A stretch of 64,000 bases of DNA from CAZVNZ01 sp964628515. Its GTDB lineage: Bacteria; Bacillota; Clostridia; Christensenellales; Christensenellaceae. The position numbers and the translations under genes were made by a program. Location: positions 1 through 64,000 of the forward strand of contig CAZVNZ010000008.1 in assembly GCA_964628515.1 (NCBI GenBank), written 5' to 3'. The number at the start of each line of letters is the position of its first letter. The first letter of the stretch is position 1. Of this stretch, positions 41,160-50,486 are shown piece after piece. Under the pieces are notes generated by a model. That model saw nothing but the letters and a program-made list of their open reading frames with translations, searched no databases and was not told the origin of the DNA.

Positions 41160-43505
41160 ATGAATATACCGATTTCTTTGGAATTTAATTTAATATTAGA
41201 AAAGGTAGCGCAGTATGCTTTATCTACGAGTGGCAGGGAGGTTATTTTAAAAACCACACCCACAGATGATTTTGACAAGGCATGCTTGCTTATGGAGCAA
41301 ACCACCCAAGCATTAAACATATTAATAAGACATATGCACTACCCTGTACGCTCTTTTAGTGCAATAGAGGGAGAGTTAAAGCGGTTAAACGCAAATGCCT
41401 CCTTAAGTTGCGGAGAAATTTTGCGTGTAATAAGTGTGTTTAAATCAGCAAAGCACTCGGCAATTCTTGCAAAAGAAAGTACGGAAAACATTATTGCAAC
41501 CCTTGCCCAAGGGCTTTTTTACGACGAGAGAGCAATAAAACATGTGGACGAGTGCATAATTTCCGAAGAAGACGTTGCAGACAGCGCCTCAAGAGAGCTA
41601 ACCCATATACGAAACAGCATCCGCAAGGAAAACAACTTTATAAAAGAGAAATTGCAAGGGATGCTTAAACATCAGGACGACCAAAAGTATTTACAAGAAC
41701 AAATCATCACCCAAAGAAACGGTAGGTATGTTGTGCCTGTAAAAGCGGAGTATAAGGGTCAGGTTGCAGGAATTGTGCATGAAAAAAGCGCATCGGGTGC
41801 AACCTTATTTATAGAGCCTGTAAGTGTGGTGGAGGCTAATAACAGAATCAGAGAGTTAGAGGGGGAAGAGCAACGAGAAATTGCCCGTATTTTAGGGGAA
41901 ATTTCTAATATGCTGTCTGCCTACACTACCGAGCTTGAAATAAACACGCAAATACTTACGGATTTAGATGTATTTTTCTCCAAAGCCTCTTACGCAAAGG
42001 AAGTAAAGGGAGTGCCTGTCCGGCATAGCAAAGAAAATATTATAGACATTACAGAGGGCAGACACCCATTAATAGACCCTCAAAAAGTAGTGCCCATATC
42101 CCTTTGTGTTTCCAATGATGTAAAATCTTTAATAATTACAGGGCCAAACACAGGTGGAAAAACGGTTACACTTAAGTTGGTGGGGCTATTTTGCGCAATG
42201 GCGCAAAGCGGTATTTTCGTAAGTGCAAAATCTCCCGTGTATTTAAGCGTATTTGACGGCATTTTTGCAGATATAGGAGACGAGCAAAGCATAGAGCAAT
42301 CCCTCTCCACCTTTTCTGCCCATATGAAGAGCATAATACACACCTTAGACAATGCAAAATCTCGCTCTTTAGTGCTGTTAGACGAGCTTGGGGCAGGTAC
42401 AGACCCAAACGAGGGTAGCGCAATAGCTCAAGCGGTGCTAAAATATTTAAGTAATAACGGCGCAACTATAATTGCAACAACGCATATCAGCGATTTAAAA
42501 GAGTTTGCCACAAAAAATGAGGGTTTTGAAAACGCAAGTATGGAGTTTGACCCACAAACACTAACCCCCACATACAGACTATTAATGGGTACGGCAGGGC
42601 GCTCTAATGCCATTCTTATCTCTAAAGGCTTAGGCTTAAAAGAGGAAGTTATAAACTTAGCCTTAGGCTATATGGACGAGGAGCATTTAAAATACTCTCA
42701 ACTAATAGAAAACGCACAGCTAAACAGGCAAAAAGCCTACGAGGATTTAGAAAAAGCAAGACAGGCAAAAGCAGAGGCAGAGGCAGAGGTTGCAAACGCA
42801 CAAATGCTAATCCAAAAGGCAAAAGAAAAGAAAAAGCAAATACTGGAAAAAGCAAATAAAAAAGCAATAGAAATTATAGACGACGCAAAAAATACGGCAG
42901 AGGACGCAATAAAACTATCTAAAAAGCTGAAAAACAAGGACGAGTCCGCACGCACCAAACTAACCAAGAAGGTACGAGACGACCTTTCGGACAAAAAGCA
43001 GTTTATAGAAAAGCATCACAATAAGGCAAAATATAATGAGGAAGGTATAGATGCTCAGGAAATTAAAGAAGGCGATACGGTTATAATTATTAAAATGGAC
43101 GCCCCTGCAACCGTGCTTAAAGCCCCAAACGAAAAGGGGATGGTGGAGTTGCAAGCAGGCATACTAAAAACGCAAATGCACCACAGCGAGCTTGCCAAAG
43201 CGCCAACATCCAAAAAGGAAAAAAGGGCTGTATCAAGCGTAAATCTAAACTACGGCAGGCATGTTTCTATGGAAATCGATTTGCATGGGATGAATGTGGA
43301 GGAAGCCATAATAGAAGTGGATAAATACTTAGATGATGCTTTTTTATCAGGCTTGCAGGAGGTTAGAATTATTCACGGCAGGGGCACGGGTGTGCTAAGG
43401 TCGGGAATTCAAAAATATATGCGCAATCATCCGCACGTACTTAAATTTAGGCAAGGGCGATTTGATGAAGGAGACATTGGAGTCACTATTGTAACGTTAA
43501 AATAA
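41160..43505 (+). CDS. mutS2: Endonuclease MutS2
   Basis: A 781-residue MutS2. It has the MutS core/clamp (about 1-300) and ATPase with Walker A GPNTGGKTVTLK (near 328), Walker B LVLLDELGAGTDPNEG, and signature SLSTFSAHM. A long Lys/Glu/Ala-rich coiled coil (about 510-620) is followed by a C-terminal Smr nuclease domain (about 702-781) with EIDLHGMNVEEA and IIHGRGTGVL. It lacks the mismatch-recognition domain. MutS2 suppresses homologous recombination and/or rescues collided ribosomes in Firmicutes. Both roles are reported and the sequence does not decide between them. Confidence 0.96.
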   Translation: MNIPISLEFNLILEKVAQYALSTSGREVILKTTPTDDFDKACLLMEQTTQALNILIRHMHYPVRSFSAIEGELKRLNANASLSCGEILRVISVFKSAKHSAILAKESTENIIATLAQGLFYDERAIKHVDECIISEEDVADSASRELTHIRNSIRKENNFIKEKLQGMLKHQDDQKYLQEQIITQRNGRYVVPVKAEYKGQVAGIVHEKSASGATLFIEPVSVVEANNRIRELEGEEQREIARILGEISNMLSAYTTELEINTQILTDLDVFFSKASYAKEVKGVPVRHSKENIIDITEGRHPLIDPQKVVPISLCVSNDVKSLIITGPNTGGKTVTLKLVGLFCAMAQSGIFVSAKSPVYLSVFDGIFADIGDEQSIEQSLSTFSAHMKSIIHTLDNAKSRSLVLLDELGAGTDPNEGSAIAQAVLKYLSNNGATIIATTHISDLKEFATKNEGFENASMEFDPQTLTPTYRLLMGTAGRSNAILISKGLGLKEEVINLALGYMDEEHLKYSQLIENAQLNRQKAYEDLEKARQAKAEAEAEVANAQMLIQKAKEKKKQILEKANKKAIEIIDDAKNTAEDAIKLSKKLKNKDESARTKLTKKVRDDLSDKKQFIEKHHNKAKYNEEGIDAQEIKEGDTVIIIKMDAPATVLKAPNEKGMVELQAGILKTQMHHSELAKAPTSKKEKRAVSSVNLNYGRHVSMEIDLHGMNVEEAIIEVDKYLDDAFLSGLQEVRIIHGRGTGVLRSGIQKYMRNHPHVLKFRQGRFDEGDIGVTIVTLK

Positions 43506-43575
43506 ATTTAACGGTTTTAATTACAGAAAAATAGGTTTATAATATAGATAAAGAATTTATTAGGAGAGTGCTAAT

Positions 43576-44265
43576 ATGGGTAAACAAAATATTTTAATAA
43601 TTGATGACGATAAAAATATCAGAGAGGTTGTAAAACTGTATCTTAAAAAGGAGGGCTACGAGGTAACGGAGGCCGCCGACGGCTCTATTGGCGTGGATTT
43701 GTTTTTCGGTAAAGCCTACGATTTGGTGCTTTTAGACATTATGATGCCTGTGCTAAACGGCACGGATGCATTAAAAAAGATACGTGCAAAATCTAATGTA
43801 CCCGTAATTATGCTTACGGCAAAAGGGGAAACCTTCGACAAAGTGCTTACCTTAGAGCTTGGTGCGGACGACTACATTGTAAAACCCTTCGACCCTAAAG
43901 AGCTTGTGGCACGGGTAAAGGCGGTTATTCGCAGAAGTAAGCAAGAAGAAGTGGAAGATATTTTGGAGTTTCCAAATTTAAAGATAGATATGCAAAACTA
44001 TCAAGTTATGTACGAGGAAAAAGAACTGCAAATGCCGCCAAAGGAAATTGAGCTACTCTACTTTTTGGCATCAAGAAAAAACAAGGTGTTTACAAGAGAC
44101 CAACTTTTAGAGCAGGTTTGGGGCTTTGAGTATTTCGGAGACAGCAGAACGGTGGACGTGCATATTAAAAGGCTTAGAGAAAAGTTTAAGGATACGGAAA
44201 AATGGAGCCTAAAAACCGTTTGGGGTGTGGGCTATAAGTTTGAATACAATCCGGAGGAATCATAA
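43576..44265 (+). CDS. OmpR/PhoB-family response regulator
   Basis: A 229-residue regulator. The receiver domain has IIDDDKNIR, phospho-acceptor Asp in LVLLDIMMP, Thr in IMLTAKGE, and Lys in DDYIVKPFDPKEL. The winged-helix domain (about 130-225) has KEIELLYFLASRKNKVFTRDQLLEQVWGFE and RTVDVHIKRLREK. TAGGAG precedes the ATG. The partner kinase starts 7 bases after the stop and an HtrA protease gene follows, suggesting an envelope-stress circuit. Confidence 0.93.
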   Translation: MGKQNILIIDDDKNIREVVKLYLKKEGYEVTEAADGSIGVDLFFGKAYDLVLLDIMMPVLNGTDALKKIRAKSNVPVIMLTAKGETFDKVLTLELGADDYIVKPFDPKELVARVKAVIRRSKQEEVEDILEFPNLKIDMQNYQVMYEEKELQMPPKEIELLYFLASRKNKVFTRDQLLEQVWGFEYFGDSRTVDVHIKRLREKFKDTEKWSLKTVWGVGYKFEYNPEES

Positions 44266-44272
44266 ATCTTAG

Positions 44273-45682
44273 ATGTTTAATACCGTTTTTGCTAAAATAA
44301 TGTTTCTGTTTATGGCAATTATACTTATTTCCTTGCTTGCAACAGGAGTTGTTATGACTCAAACAATTAAAAACGCATATATCGAGGACAGCAGAGACCA
44401 AATGCTACGCATTGCAGACGATGTTTGTACACTTATGAGTTGGCACGAAAACGGCATTATAAACGCAACACGCACACGAAACGAGATAATCATAAAAGCA
44501 AAATCCAACAATCAGATAATTTGGGTTATAAATAACGACGGCACCGTGTGGATTGCTACGGAAAACATCACCATAGAAGAAATACAAATGTATTACGACG
44601 ATATGATAAACACGTTGGTTAAAGAGCAAAAACCCGTGTGGATGCTACACGAGCAGGACGATTTTTTCAACACGCCCATGATTACCGTGGCAACACCCTT
44701 TTATTACGATAACAGCTTAGAAGCCTTTGTGTTTGTACATACCCGTGTCAGCGAGCTTAACGATTCTTTAATGACAATCTTTAGGCAAATACTGCTATCC
44801 GCCACAATTTCCGCTTTGCTTGCAAACATACTTACATTCTTATTTACACGAAACCTGCTAAAGCCGTTAAGAGTGGTAAATTCCGCAACAAGACAGCTTG
44901 CCAAGGGCAATTTTAACATAAATATACAAATACACTCCAAAGACGAGATTTCCGAGCTTGCGGACACCTTTAACAGCGTTTCGCAAGATTTAAAAAAGAA
45001 CGAGCAAACGAGGGAAAGCTTTGTGGCAAACGTTTCTCACGAGCTTAGAAGCCCGCTAACCTCCATACAAGGTTTGGTACAAGGGGTTGTGGACGGTACA
45101 ATAAACACGGAGGACCAAAAGCATTACTTAGAGGTGGTTTTAGGGGAAACCAAACGGCTAAACCTGCTTATTACCGACCTACTGGATTTAGCCAAGTTAG
45201 ATTCCGGACAGTTTCCCATTAAATTACAAAGGATAGAAATAAACGAGTTTATAAGACGTGCGCTAATAACCTTCGAAAAGAAGATAGAAGCTAAAAAATT
45301 AGAGGTTTACGTGGAGTTTGACGCCGAAAAAGCCTACGTACTTGCGGACGAAAACAGAATTACCCAAGTGTTGCTAAACTTAATGGATAACGCAATTAAG
45401 TTTGTAAACGAGGGGGGAAGGCTTAGTATTTACACAAAAGTAACTGCCGCAAGTGTGTTTATAAATATTAATAATTCCGGAGATATTATAGAAAAAGGTG
45501 ATATTCCCTATTTATTCGATAGATTCTATAAAACGGATAAATCCCACAACAGAGCCAAAGAAGGCACGGGCATAGGGCTTTCCTTAGTTAAAAAGATATT
45601 AAAGGAGCATCACCAAAAAATTTGGGTAACCTCCAACAAAAAGGACGGCACAACTTTTACCTTTACCTTAAAGAAAGATTAA
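44273..45682 (+). CDS. Sensor histidine kinase with HAMP domain
   Basis: A 469-residue kinase. It has TM1 (about 9-29), an extracytoplasmic sensor of about 135 residues, TM2 (about 168-190), HAMP (about 190-243, NSATRQLAKGNFNINIQIHSKDEISELADTF), HisKA with SHELRSPLTSIQGL (phospho-His), and the HATPase with NLMDNAIKF (N box), FDRFYKTD (F box) and GTGIGLSLVKKIL (G2 box). It forms a two-component system with the upstream regulator. The sensor domain has no motif I recognise. Confidence 0.93.
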   Translation: MFNTVFAKIMFLFMAIILISLLATGVVMTQTIKNAYIEDSRDQMLRIADDVCTLMSWHENGIINATRTRNEIIIKAKSNNQIIWVINNDGTVWIATENITIEEIQMYYDDMINTLVKEQKPVWMLHEQDDFFNTPMITVATPFYYDNSLEAFVFVHTRVSELNDSLMTIFRQILLSATISALLANILTFLFTRNLLKPLRVVNSATRQLAKGNFNINIQIHSKDEISELADTFNSVSQDLKKNEQTRESFVANVSHELRSPLTSIQGLVQGVVDGTINTEDQKHYLEVVLGETKRLNLLITDLLDLAKLDSGQFPIKLQRIEINEFIRRALITFEKKIEAKKLEVYVEFDAEKAYVLADENRITQVLLNLMDNAIKFVNEGGRLSIYTKVTAASVFININNSGDIIEKGDIPYLFDRFYKTDKSHNRAKEGTGIGLSLVKKILKEHHQKIWVTSNKKDGTTFTFTLKKD

Positions 45683-45770
45683 CCGTATATTCATATTTCT
45701 GTAATAATCTTAGTTTATTATTAATATAAGACTTAAACTTAGTTTTTATATTAATGAAGGAGATGAAAAA

Positions 45771-47078
45771 ATGACAGATTACGACAATTCAAATTATCCG
45801 CAAAGACCAACCTACCGCTACGACGACAGCTATAACTATCAACCGGAGCCCAAAAAACCAAAAAAGAAAAAGGGCAATGGTGGAATAGTGGCTATGGTAT
45901 GCGTGGTTGCTCTTGCTTGCACCATTGGTGGCTCTCTTATTACAGGCTATGCCGTAATTCCAAGTGTTGTAAATAACGCAATTAAGCAATACAATGTGGC
46001 TAATCCCGTAACGGAAACCAAGCAAACCGCACCTCTAAATACAGATAAAAATACAAAGAGCGCTTTAGAGCAAACTGCCTACAATCCCGTTGTGGGTGTA
46101 GCGGAAGAATCTTCCGAAAGTGTGGTAGGCGTACTTACCTATCAACGAGAGTTTGTATCCGGGCAAGAGCCTAATCTTTCCCCCATTTCCAGCGGTACAG
46201 GCTTTGCCATAGACGAAAACGGGCATATTCTCACAAACAATCACGTTGTTGCAGAGGGAAACGCATATAAAATAGTAACGGAGGACGGCACGGAATACGA
46301 GGCATCCTTGGTAGGAACGGACGTAGACACGGAAATTGCGGTGCTCAAGGTAAACGGAGCTAATCTTAAACCCATAAAAATAGGGGATAGCGATGCCCTA
46401 AAAACAGGAGAGCTTGTAGTTGCCATAGGAAATCCTTTAGGTCAGCAGCTTGCAAACTCCATTACAGTAGGCTACGTAAGCTCTGTAAGCAGAGATATGA
46501 GCCTTGGAGATTCTCGCATGGGGATGATTCAAACGGACGCAGCCATAAACCCCGGCAACTCCGGAGGCCCTCTTGTAAACTCTAACGGCGAGGTTATAGG
46601 CATCAACACCATGAAAAACATTTACGCCGGCATAGACAGCAACACCGGCGGAGTAATTTCCGCAGAAGGCATAGGATTTGCGGTACCCATTAACGTGGGT
46701 ATGGACATTGCAGGCAAACTTATAGAAAATGGCGCAATAGTAAAACCCGGCATTGGTATCAGATACGGTTTAATCTCCGAGGAGGACGCAAAACTTTGGG
46801 AAGTACCCAGAGGCGCACTAATAGGGGAAGTTACGCCCAACGGTCCTGCATCAAAAGCAGGCATAAAACTTGACGACGTTATTACGGAAATAGACGGTGT
46901 AGACCTTACTAAAGGTGCAGAAATGCCACCAATTAAAGACAAAAACATTGGCGATGTAGTAAAAGGCAAGGTATACAGAGGAGGCACCTACTACTCTTTT
47001 GAAATGGTAATCGAGGACTTAAACCAGCTAAATAAGCAAGGCGAGTTAGAGCCGGTAGCACCTTCGTTGTTCGGATAA
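45771..47078 (+). CDS. htrA: Membrane-anchored HtrA-like serine protease
   Basis: A 435-residue S1C protease. A cytoplasmic Asn/Tyr/Pro-rich N terminus (1-40) is followed by one transmembrane helix (about 42-65), a linker, and the trypsin-like domain with the catalytic His in ILTNNHVV, Asp in TDVDTEIAVLKV and Ser in NPGNSGGPLVNS. One PDZ domain follows (about 335-425: PASKAGIKLDDVITEIDGVDL). HtrA degrades misfolded exported proteins. It lies 88 bases after the kinase gene and is probably regulated by that two-component system (inference). AAGGAG precedes the ATG. Confidence 0.94.
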   Translation: MTDYDNSNYPQRPTYRYDDSYNYQPEPKKPKKKKGNGGIVAMVCVVALACTIGGSLITGYAVIPSVVNNAIKQYNVANPVTETKQTAPLNTDKNTKSALEQTAYNPVVGVAEESSESVVGVLTYQREFVSGQEPNLSPISSGTGFAIDENGHILTNNHVVAEGNAYKIVTEDGTEYEASLVGTDVDTEIAVLKVNGANLKPIKIGDSDALKTGELVVAIGNPLGQQLANSITVGYVSSVSRDMSLGDSRMGMIQTDAAINPGNSGGPLVNSNGEVIGINTMKNIYAGIDSNTGGVISAEGIGFAVPINVGMDIAGKLIENGAIVKPGIGIRYGLISEEDAKLWEVPRGALIGEVTPNGPASKAGIKLDDVITEIDGVDLTKGAEMPPIKDKNIGDVVKGKVYRGGTYYSFEMVIEDLNQLNKQGELEPVAPSLFG

Positions 47079-47102
47079 TAATTAATTAATATATAAGAAG
47101 CA

Positions 47103-47139
47103 AAGAGGGGACGTAAGGAAATTGCGTCCTCCTTTTTTA
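47103..47139 (+). terminator. Terminator of htrA
   Basis: An imperfect GC-rich stem (AGGGGACG with CGTCCTCC) followed by a run of six T. Confidence 0.75.
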
Positions 47140-47188
47140 TGTTGATGATGGCGGTTTATTTGGTGTTGGGGGGGTAGTTATTTAATTT

Positions 47189-47318
47189 TTATTGCATAAC
47201 TTTTGACAAAATGATACATAGCTCCTTAATTTATATTGTTCGCTTTGCGAACGATAATAAGGTAGCTATATACGCATTTTATACCAAAAGTTATTGCATA
47301 ACTTTTGACAAAATGATA
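47189..47318. repeat. 28-bp direct repeats flanking an imperfect hairpin
   Basis: A perfect 28-base direct repeat occurs at 47189-47216 and 47291-47318. Each copy contains TTGACA. Between them lies a long imperfect hairpin centred on GTTCGC-TTT-GCGAAC, with outer arms TAGCTCCTTA and TAAGGTAGCTA. It looks like a small insertion bounded by duplicated sequence, or a duplicated promoter. Confidence 0.7.
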
Positions 47319-47332
47319 TAGTTTAGTATGAA
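47285..47332 (+). promoter_or_regulatory. Promoter and palindromic operator of nifS-thiI
   Basis: A 23-bp palindrome, CAAAAGTTAT-TGC-ATAACTTTTG (47285-47307), overlaps TTGACA (47305-47310). A weak -10 TATGAA follows after 16 bases (47327-47332). The palindrome is a candidate repressor site. The other copy of the direct repeat keeps only its right half. Confidence 0.55.
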
Positions 47333-47351
47333 AATAAAAAGGAAGTACAGT

Positions 47352-48488
47352 ATGATATATTTAGACAACGCAGCCACAACCAAGCCTTTAGCCGATTTGC
47401 AAGCCCTTTACGGTGATTATTGCGAAAAACTATGGTATAATCCCTCCGCATTATATAAAGATGGCACAAATGTGAATACTCTGCTTAATCAAGCAAGGGA
47501 GGACTTGCTAAAAGCAGGTGGCTTTAATGGGCATTTGTGCGTTTTTAACTCGGGCGGTACAGAGGGTGCAAACACGGTAATACTTAGGGGAACTGCCAAA
47601 AATAAGCATAGTAACTACGTTTGCGCCTTAGGAGAGCATCCTTGCGTGGAGGAAAGCTACAAGCAGTTAGAGCAGTCGGGTGCGGAGGTCAGGTACGCAA
47701 AAACGGATAAAAACGGCTACATAGACAGCATTGCCCACTTAGTAGACGAAAATACAGCCCTTGTAAGTGTAATGCAGGTAAATAACGAAACGGGGGCAAA
47801 AAACGATATTACCGCTTTATCTGCGGAGGTTAAGAGAAAAAACCCCAAAACTCTTTTTCATAGTGATGGCGTGCAGGGCTTTCTTAGAGAAAAAATAGCA
47901 AACACCCAAAATATTGATTACTACACGGTTAGCGCTCATAAATTGCATGCCTTTAAGGGCACGGGGGCGGTATTCTACAAAAAGGGCAGTCCGCTAAAGG
48001 CATATGCCATTGGTGGCGGACAGGAAAACGCACTAAGGTCGGGCACACAAAACACCTTAGGCATACTTGCATTTAAAGTTGCCTGTAATTTTTTTAATGG
48101 TGATGATGATGGCATAAAACAAAGGCTTTCTGCCCTTAAAAGTGTTTTTATGAACACTTGTTCACACCTTGACGATGCGATTTTAATAACACCGTCAGAG
48201 GAGGAAAAAAGTTGCAATCACATTGTTAATTTAAGCATATTGGGCATAAACGGAGAGACACTTATGCACATTTTAGAGGAGGAAAATATATATATTTCCA
48301 CAGGCTCCGCCTGCTCCTCAAAAAAAGGCAAAAGCAGAATGGCAAAAACCCTAAATTTAACGGAGGAAGTAGCACAAGGTAGTATAAGAGTGAGCTTTTC
48401 TCCCTTTAATAAAACAAAGGAAGTGGAATTTGTGGCACAAAAGATTATAGAGCATACAAAAAAATTAAGGAAATATTTTAAAAAATAG
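47352..48488 (+). CDS. nifS: Cysteine desulfurase, NifS/IscS family
   Basis: A 378-residue class V PLP aminotransferase-like enzyme that takes sulfur from cysteine as a persulfide. It begins at the ATG at 47352 (MIYLDNAATTKPL) with AAGGAAG at correct spacing; the ATG at 47328 lies in the promoter. Signatures: NSGGTEGANTVI, the PLP Lys in TVSAHKLHAFKGTGA, and the active Cys in YISTGSACSSKKGK. It immediately precedes thiI. In B. subtilis the comparable NifZ is the dedicated sulfur donor to ThiI for 4-thiouridine in tRNA. Confidence 0.93.
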   Translation: MIYLDNAATTKPLADLQALYGDYCEKLWYNPSALYKDGTNVNTLLNQAREDLLKAGGFNGHLCVFNSGGTEGANTVILRGTAKNKHSNYVCALGEHPCVEESYKQLEQSGAEVRYAKTDKNGYIDSIAHLVDENTALVSVMQVNNETGAKNDITALSAEVKRKNPKTLFHSDGVQGFLREKIANTQNIDYYTVSAHKLHAFKGTGAVFYKKGSPLKAYAIGGGQENALRSGTQNTLGILAFKVACNFFNGDDDGIKQRLSALKSVFMNTCSHLDDAILITPSEEEKSCNHIVNLSILGINGETLMHILEEENIYISTGSACSSKKGKSRMAKTLNLTEEVAQGSIRVSFSPFNKTKEVEFVAQKIIEHTKKLRKYFKK

Positions 48489-48594
48489 CATATATAACAG
48501 TAAAAAAAATAAAGGCAAATTCGCATTAAAAAGCCTTTAAAATAGGAAAAACATGCAATGCAGTACAAATAAAATAAAGGATTTAAGGTAACAA

Positions 48595-49764
48595 ATGGTA
48601 TTACTTATAAGATACGGAGAAATTCATTTAAAAGGGCTAAACAGACCACATTTTGAGTCCTTACAAAAAGGTGCAATAATAAAGGCACTAAGGGAGTTTA
48701 AAACCGCACAAGTGGTTAAAAAACAAGGCAGATTTTACGTAGAAGGGCTAAAAGACGAGGAAATGAGCGGTACAATAGACAAAATCACCAAGGTATTTGG
48801 GTTGCACTCCGTTTCTGTAGCAACCGTTGCGGAAAAAAATATAGAAACCATAGAAAACAGTCTTGCAATACTGGCTAAAGAGTATATGGCAAGGAAAAAT
48901 ATAACGCACACCACCTTTAAAATTAAGGTAAAAAGGGCGGATAAGCGTTTTCCCCTATCCTCTATGCAAACGGCGGCAAGATGCGGTGGCTATGTGCTAA
49001 ATAATGTAGAGGGGTTAGAGGTGGATGTGGTTAATCCCAAGTTGACTTTATACGTAGAAATAAGGGAAGAATGCTATATTTACACGGATATTATACCATG
49101 TGTCGGAGGTATGCCCGCAAAAAGCAACGGTAGAGGTATGCTACTTTTATCGGGGGGTATAGATAGTCCGGTTGCAGGGTATATGATAGCAAAACGAGGC
49201 GTGGAGATATTTGCGGTTCACTACCATAGCTTTCCCTATACAAGCGAGGCGGCAAAGCAAAAGGTAATAGATTTAGCTAAAATAATGAGCAAATATACAG
49301 GCAAAATCAAACTGCATATAGTTAGTTTTACCGAAATACAGCAACAAATATACGAAAAATGCCCCCACGAAATGCTTGTAATAATAATGCGTAGATTTAT
49401 GATGCGCATTGCACAAAGGCTATGCGAGCAAAACGATGCTAAAGCCATAATTACAGGGGAAAGCATAGGGCAGGTAGCAAGTCAAACCATGGATAGCATA
49501 TATTGCACCAACGATGTATGCAGTATACCTGTATTTCGCCCACTAATAGGCATGGATAAGCAGGAAATTATAGAAATATCCACAAAAATAGACACATACA
49601 ACACCTCAATACTACCTTATGAGGACTGTTGTACGGTATTTGTACCCAAACACCCCACCACAAGACCAAACCTACAAACTATAATAGATAACGAAAGTGT
49701 ACTGGATGTTGAGGGCTTGGTGGAAAAAGCATTGCAGGATATTGAAAGAGTGGTAATTAAGTAA
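48595..49764 (+). CDS. thiI: tRNA 4-thiouridine synthetase ThiI
   Basis: A 389-residue ThiI. It has an NFLD plus THUMP domain (about 1-165) and a PP-loop ATPase with LLSGGIDSPVAGYM and ITGESIGQVASQTM, ending soon after. The E. coli enzyme carries an extra C-terminal rhodanese domain with the catalytic Cys; it is absent here. The Firmicutes form relies on direct transfer from the adjacent NifS. AAGGT precedes the ATG. Confidence 0.95.
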   Translation: MVLLIRYGEIHLKGLNRPHFESLQKGAIIKALREFKTAQVVKKQGRFYVEGLKDEEMSGTIDKITKVFGLHSVSVATVAEKNIETIENSLAILAKEYMARKNITHTTFKIKVKRADKRFPLSSMQTAARCGGYVLNNVEGLEVDVVNPKLTLYVEIREECYIYTDIIPCVGGMPAKSNGRGMLLLSGGIDSPVAGYMIAKRGVEIFAVHYHSFPYTSEAAKQKVIDLAKIMSKYTGKIKLHIVSFTEIQQQIYEKCPHEMLVIIMRRFMMRIAQRLCEQNDAKAIITGESIGQVASQTMDSIYCTNDVCSIPVFRPLIGMDKQEIIEISTKIDTYNTSILPYEDCCTVFVPKHPTTRPNLQTIIDNESVLDVEGLVEKALQDIERVVIK

Positions 49765-50058
49765 GTTAAGTGGTGGATAACCGGGTTTTAGGCGGTATAA
49801 TGCAGTTTTAGGCGATTTAATGAGTTTTTTTGAGCAAAAACAATAGATTTGCGGAAGCAAAAGGAATAGTGATGTCATAATTACAGAAAATAGAAAATAA
49901 ATAACTTTTTTAACTATAATCTATCGGCAAAATTTCAATACAAAACAAATTTAGCAAATAGAAAAGTGTAAATTTAGCAATTTTTAAGGAAAATAGAAAA
50001 TAAGTAATAAGAATTACTATATACGGAAGTGGGTATATAAAAAAATAACAATAAAAGA
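49765..50058. other. AT-rich gap after thiI
   Basis: No supported gene. The first 60 bases contain a near-duplicate of GTTTTAGGCG (49783 and 49804 regions); the rest is A/T-rich. Confidence 0.5.
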
Positions 50059-50096
50059 TGTTATTAATTTGACAGTATAATTAATAACACTATATA
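50059..50096 (+). promoter_or_regulatory. Candidate repressible promoter in the thiI-proA gap
   Basis: A perfect inverted repeat with 11-bp arms, TGTTATTAATT (50059-50069) and AATTAATAACA (50079-50089), encloses most of a perfect -35 TTGACA (50069-50074). A -10-like TATATA follows after 16 bases (50091-50096). The arrangement resembles an operator on a promoter. Confidence 0.5.
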
Positions 50097-50102
50097 TTAA
50101 AT

Positions 50103-50245
50103 TATAAAATAAGAAAAGCAAATCACACTACGAAGTGGGGAGATGCTAATTAAGGATTTTGCCTATTTAAAAGGGGTTAATGGCAACACGAGCAAAAAAA
50201 ATTTTAAAAGGTATATGTATGCACATACCATCTGCAAATAGATAA
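50103..50245 (+). ncRNA. Candidate small RNA from the palindromic promoter
   Basis: Downstream of that promoter the sequence can fold as CACT-ACGA-AGTG, then TTGCC...GGCAA, then GGTAT...ATACC near 50210. No ORF with a ribosome binding site is present. I do not recognise the RNA and no clear terminator follows. Confidence 0.3.
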
Positions 50246-50451
50246 TACAAATTAATATTTACTAAATTCCAAATAATTATACCCAAGCAAAGCAAGTAAA
50301 ATCAAAAAGAGAGGAAATAGAAGAATATAAAAAAGCGGACAAAAAAACCAAAAATCCAAAAAAAGCAAGAAAAGTAAAAAGTAGCAGAAAATAGATAATA
50401 AAATTAACAATAAACCAAGATAAGACACTCAATAAAAGCGCAAACCACAGC
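50246..50451. other. A-rich gap, nothing recognised
   Basis: A strongly purine-rich plus strand with no start/site combination. Confidence 0.5.
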
Positions 50452-50486
50452 AACTGACCACTGATAACTGAACACTGACTACTGCC
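50452..50486. repeat. Heptamer tandem repeat at the proA 3' end
   Basis: Five consecutive 7-base units AACTGAC CACTGAT AACTGAA CACTGAC TACTGCC, consensus NACTGNN, ending at the first base of the proA stop. Similar heptamers occur after argH (57184-57197) and at the ferritin stop (18001-18014). Confidence 0.75.

Noticed and set aside
49765..50485. tRNA, SRP RNA or RNase P gene in the large gap
   Set aside because: No cloverleaf, TTCGA loop or conserved RNA core could be found. Only weak hairpins remain.
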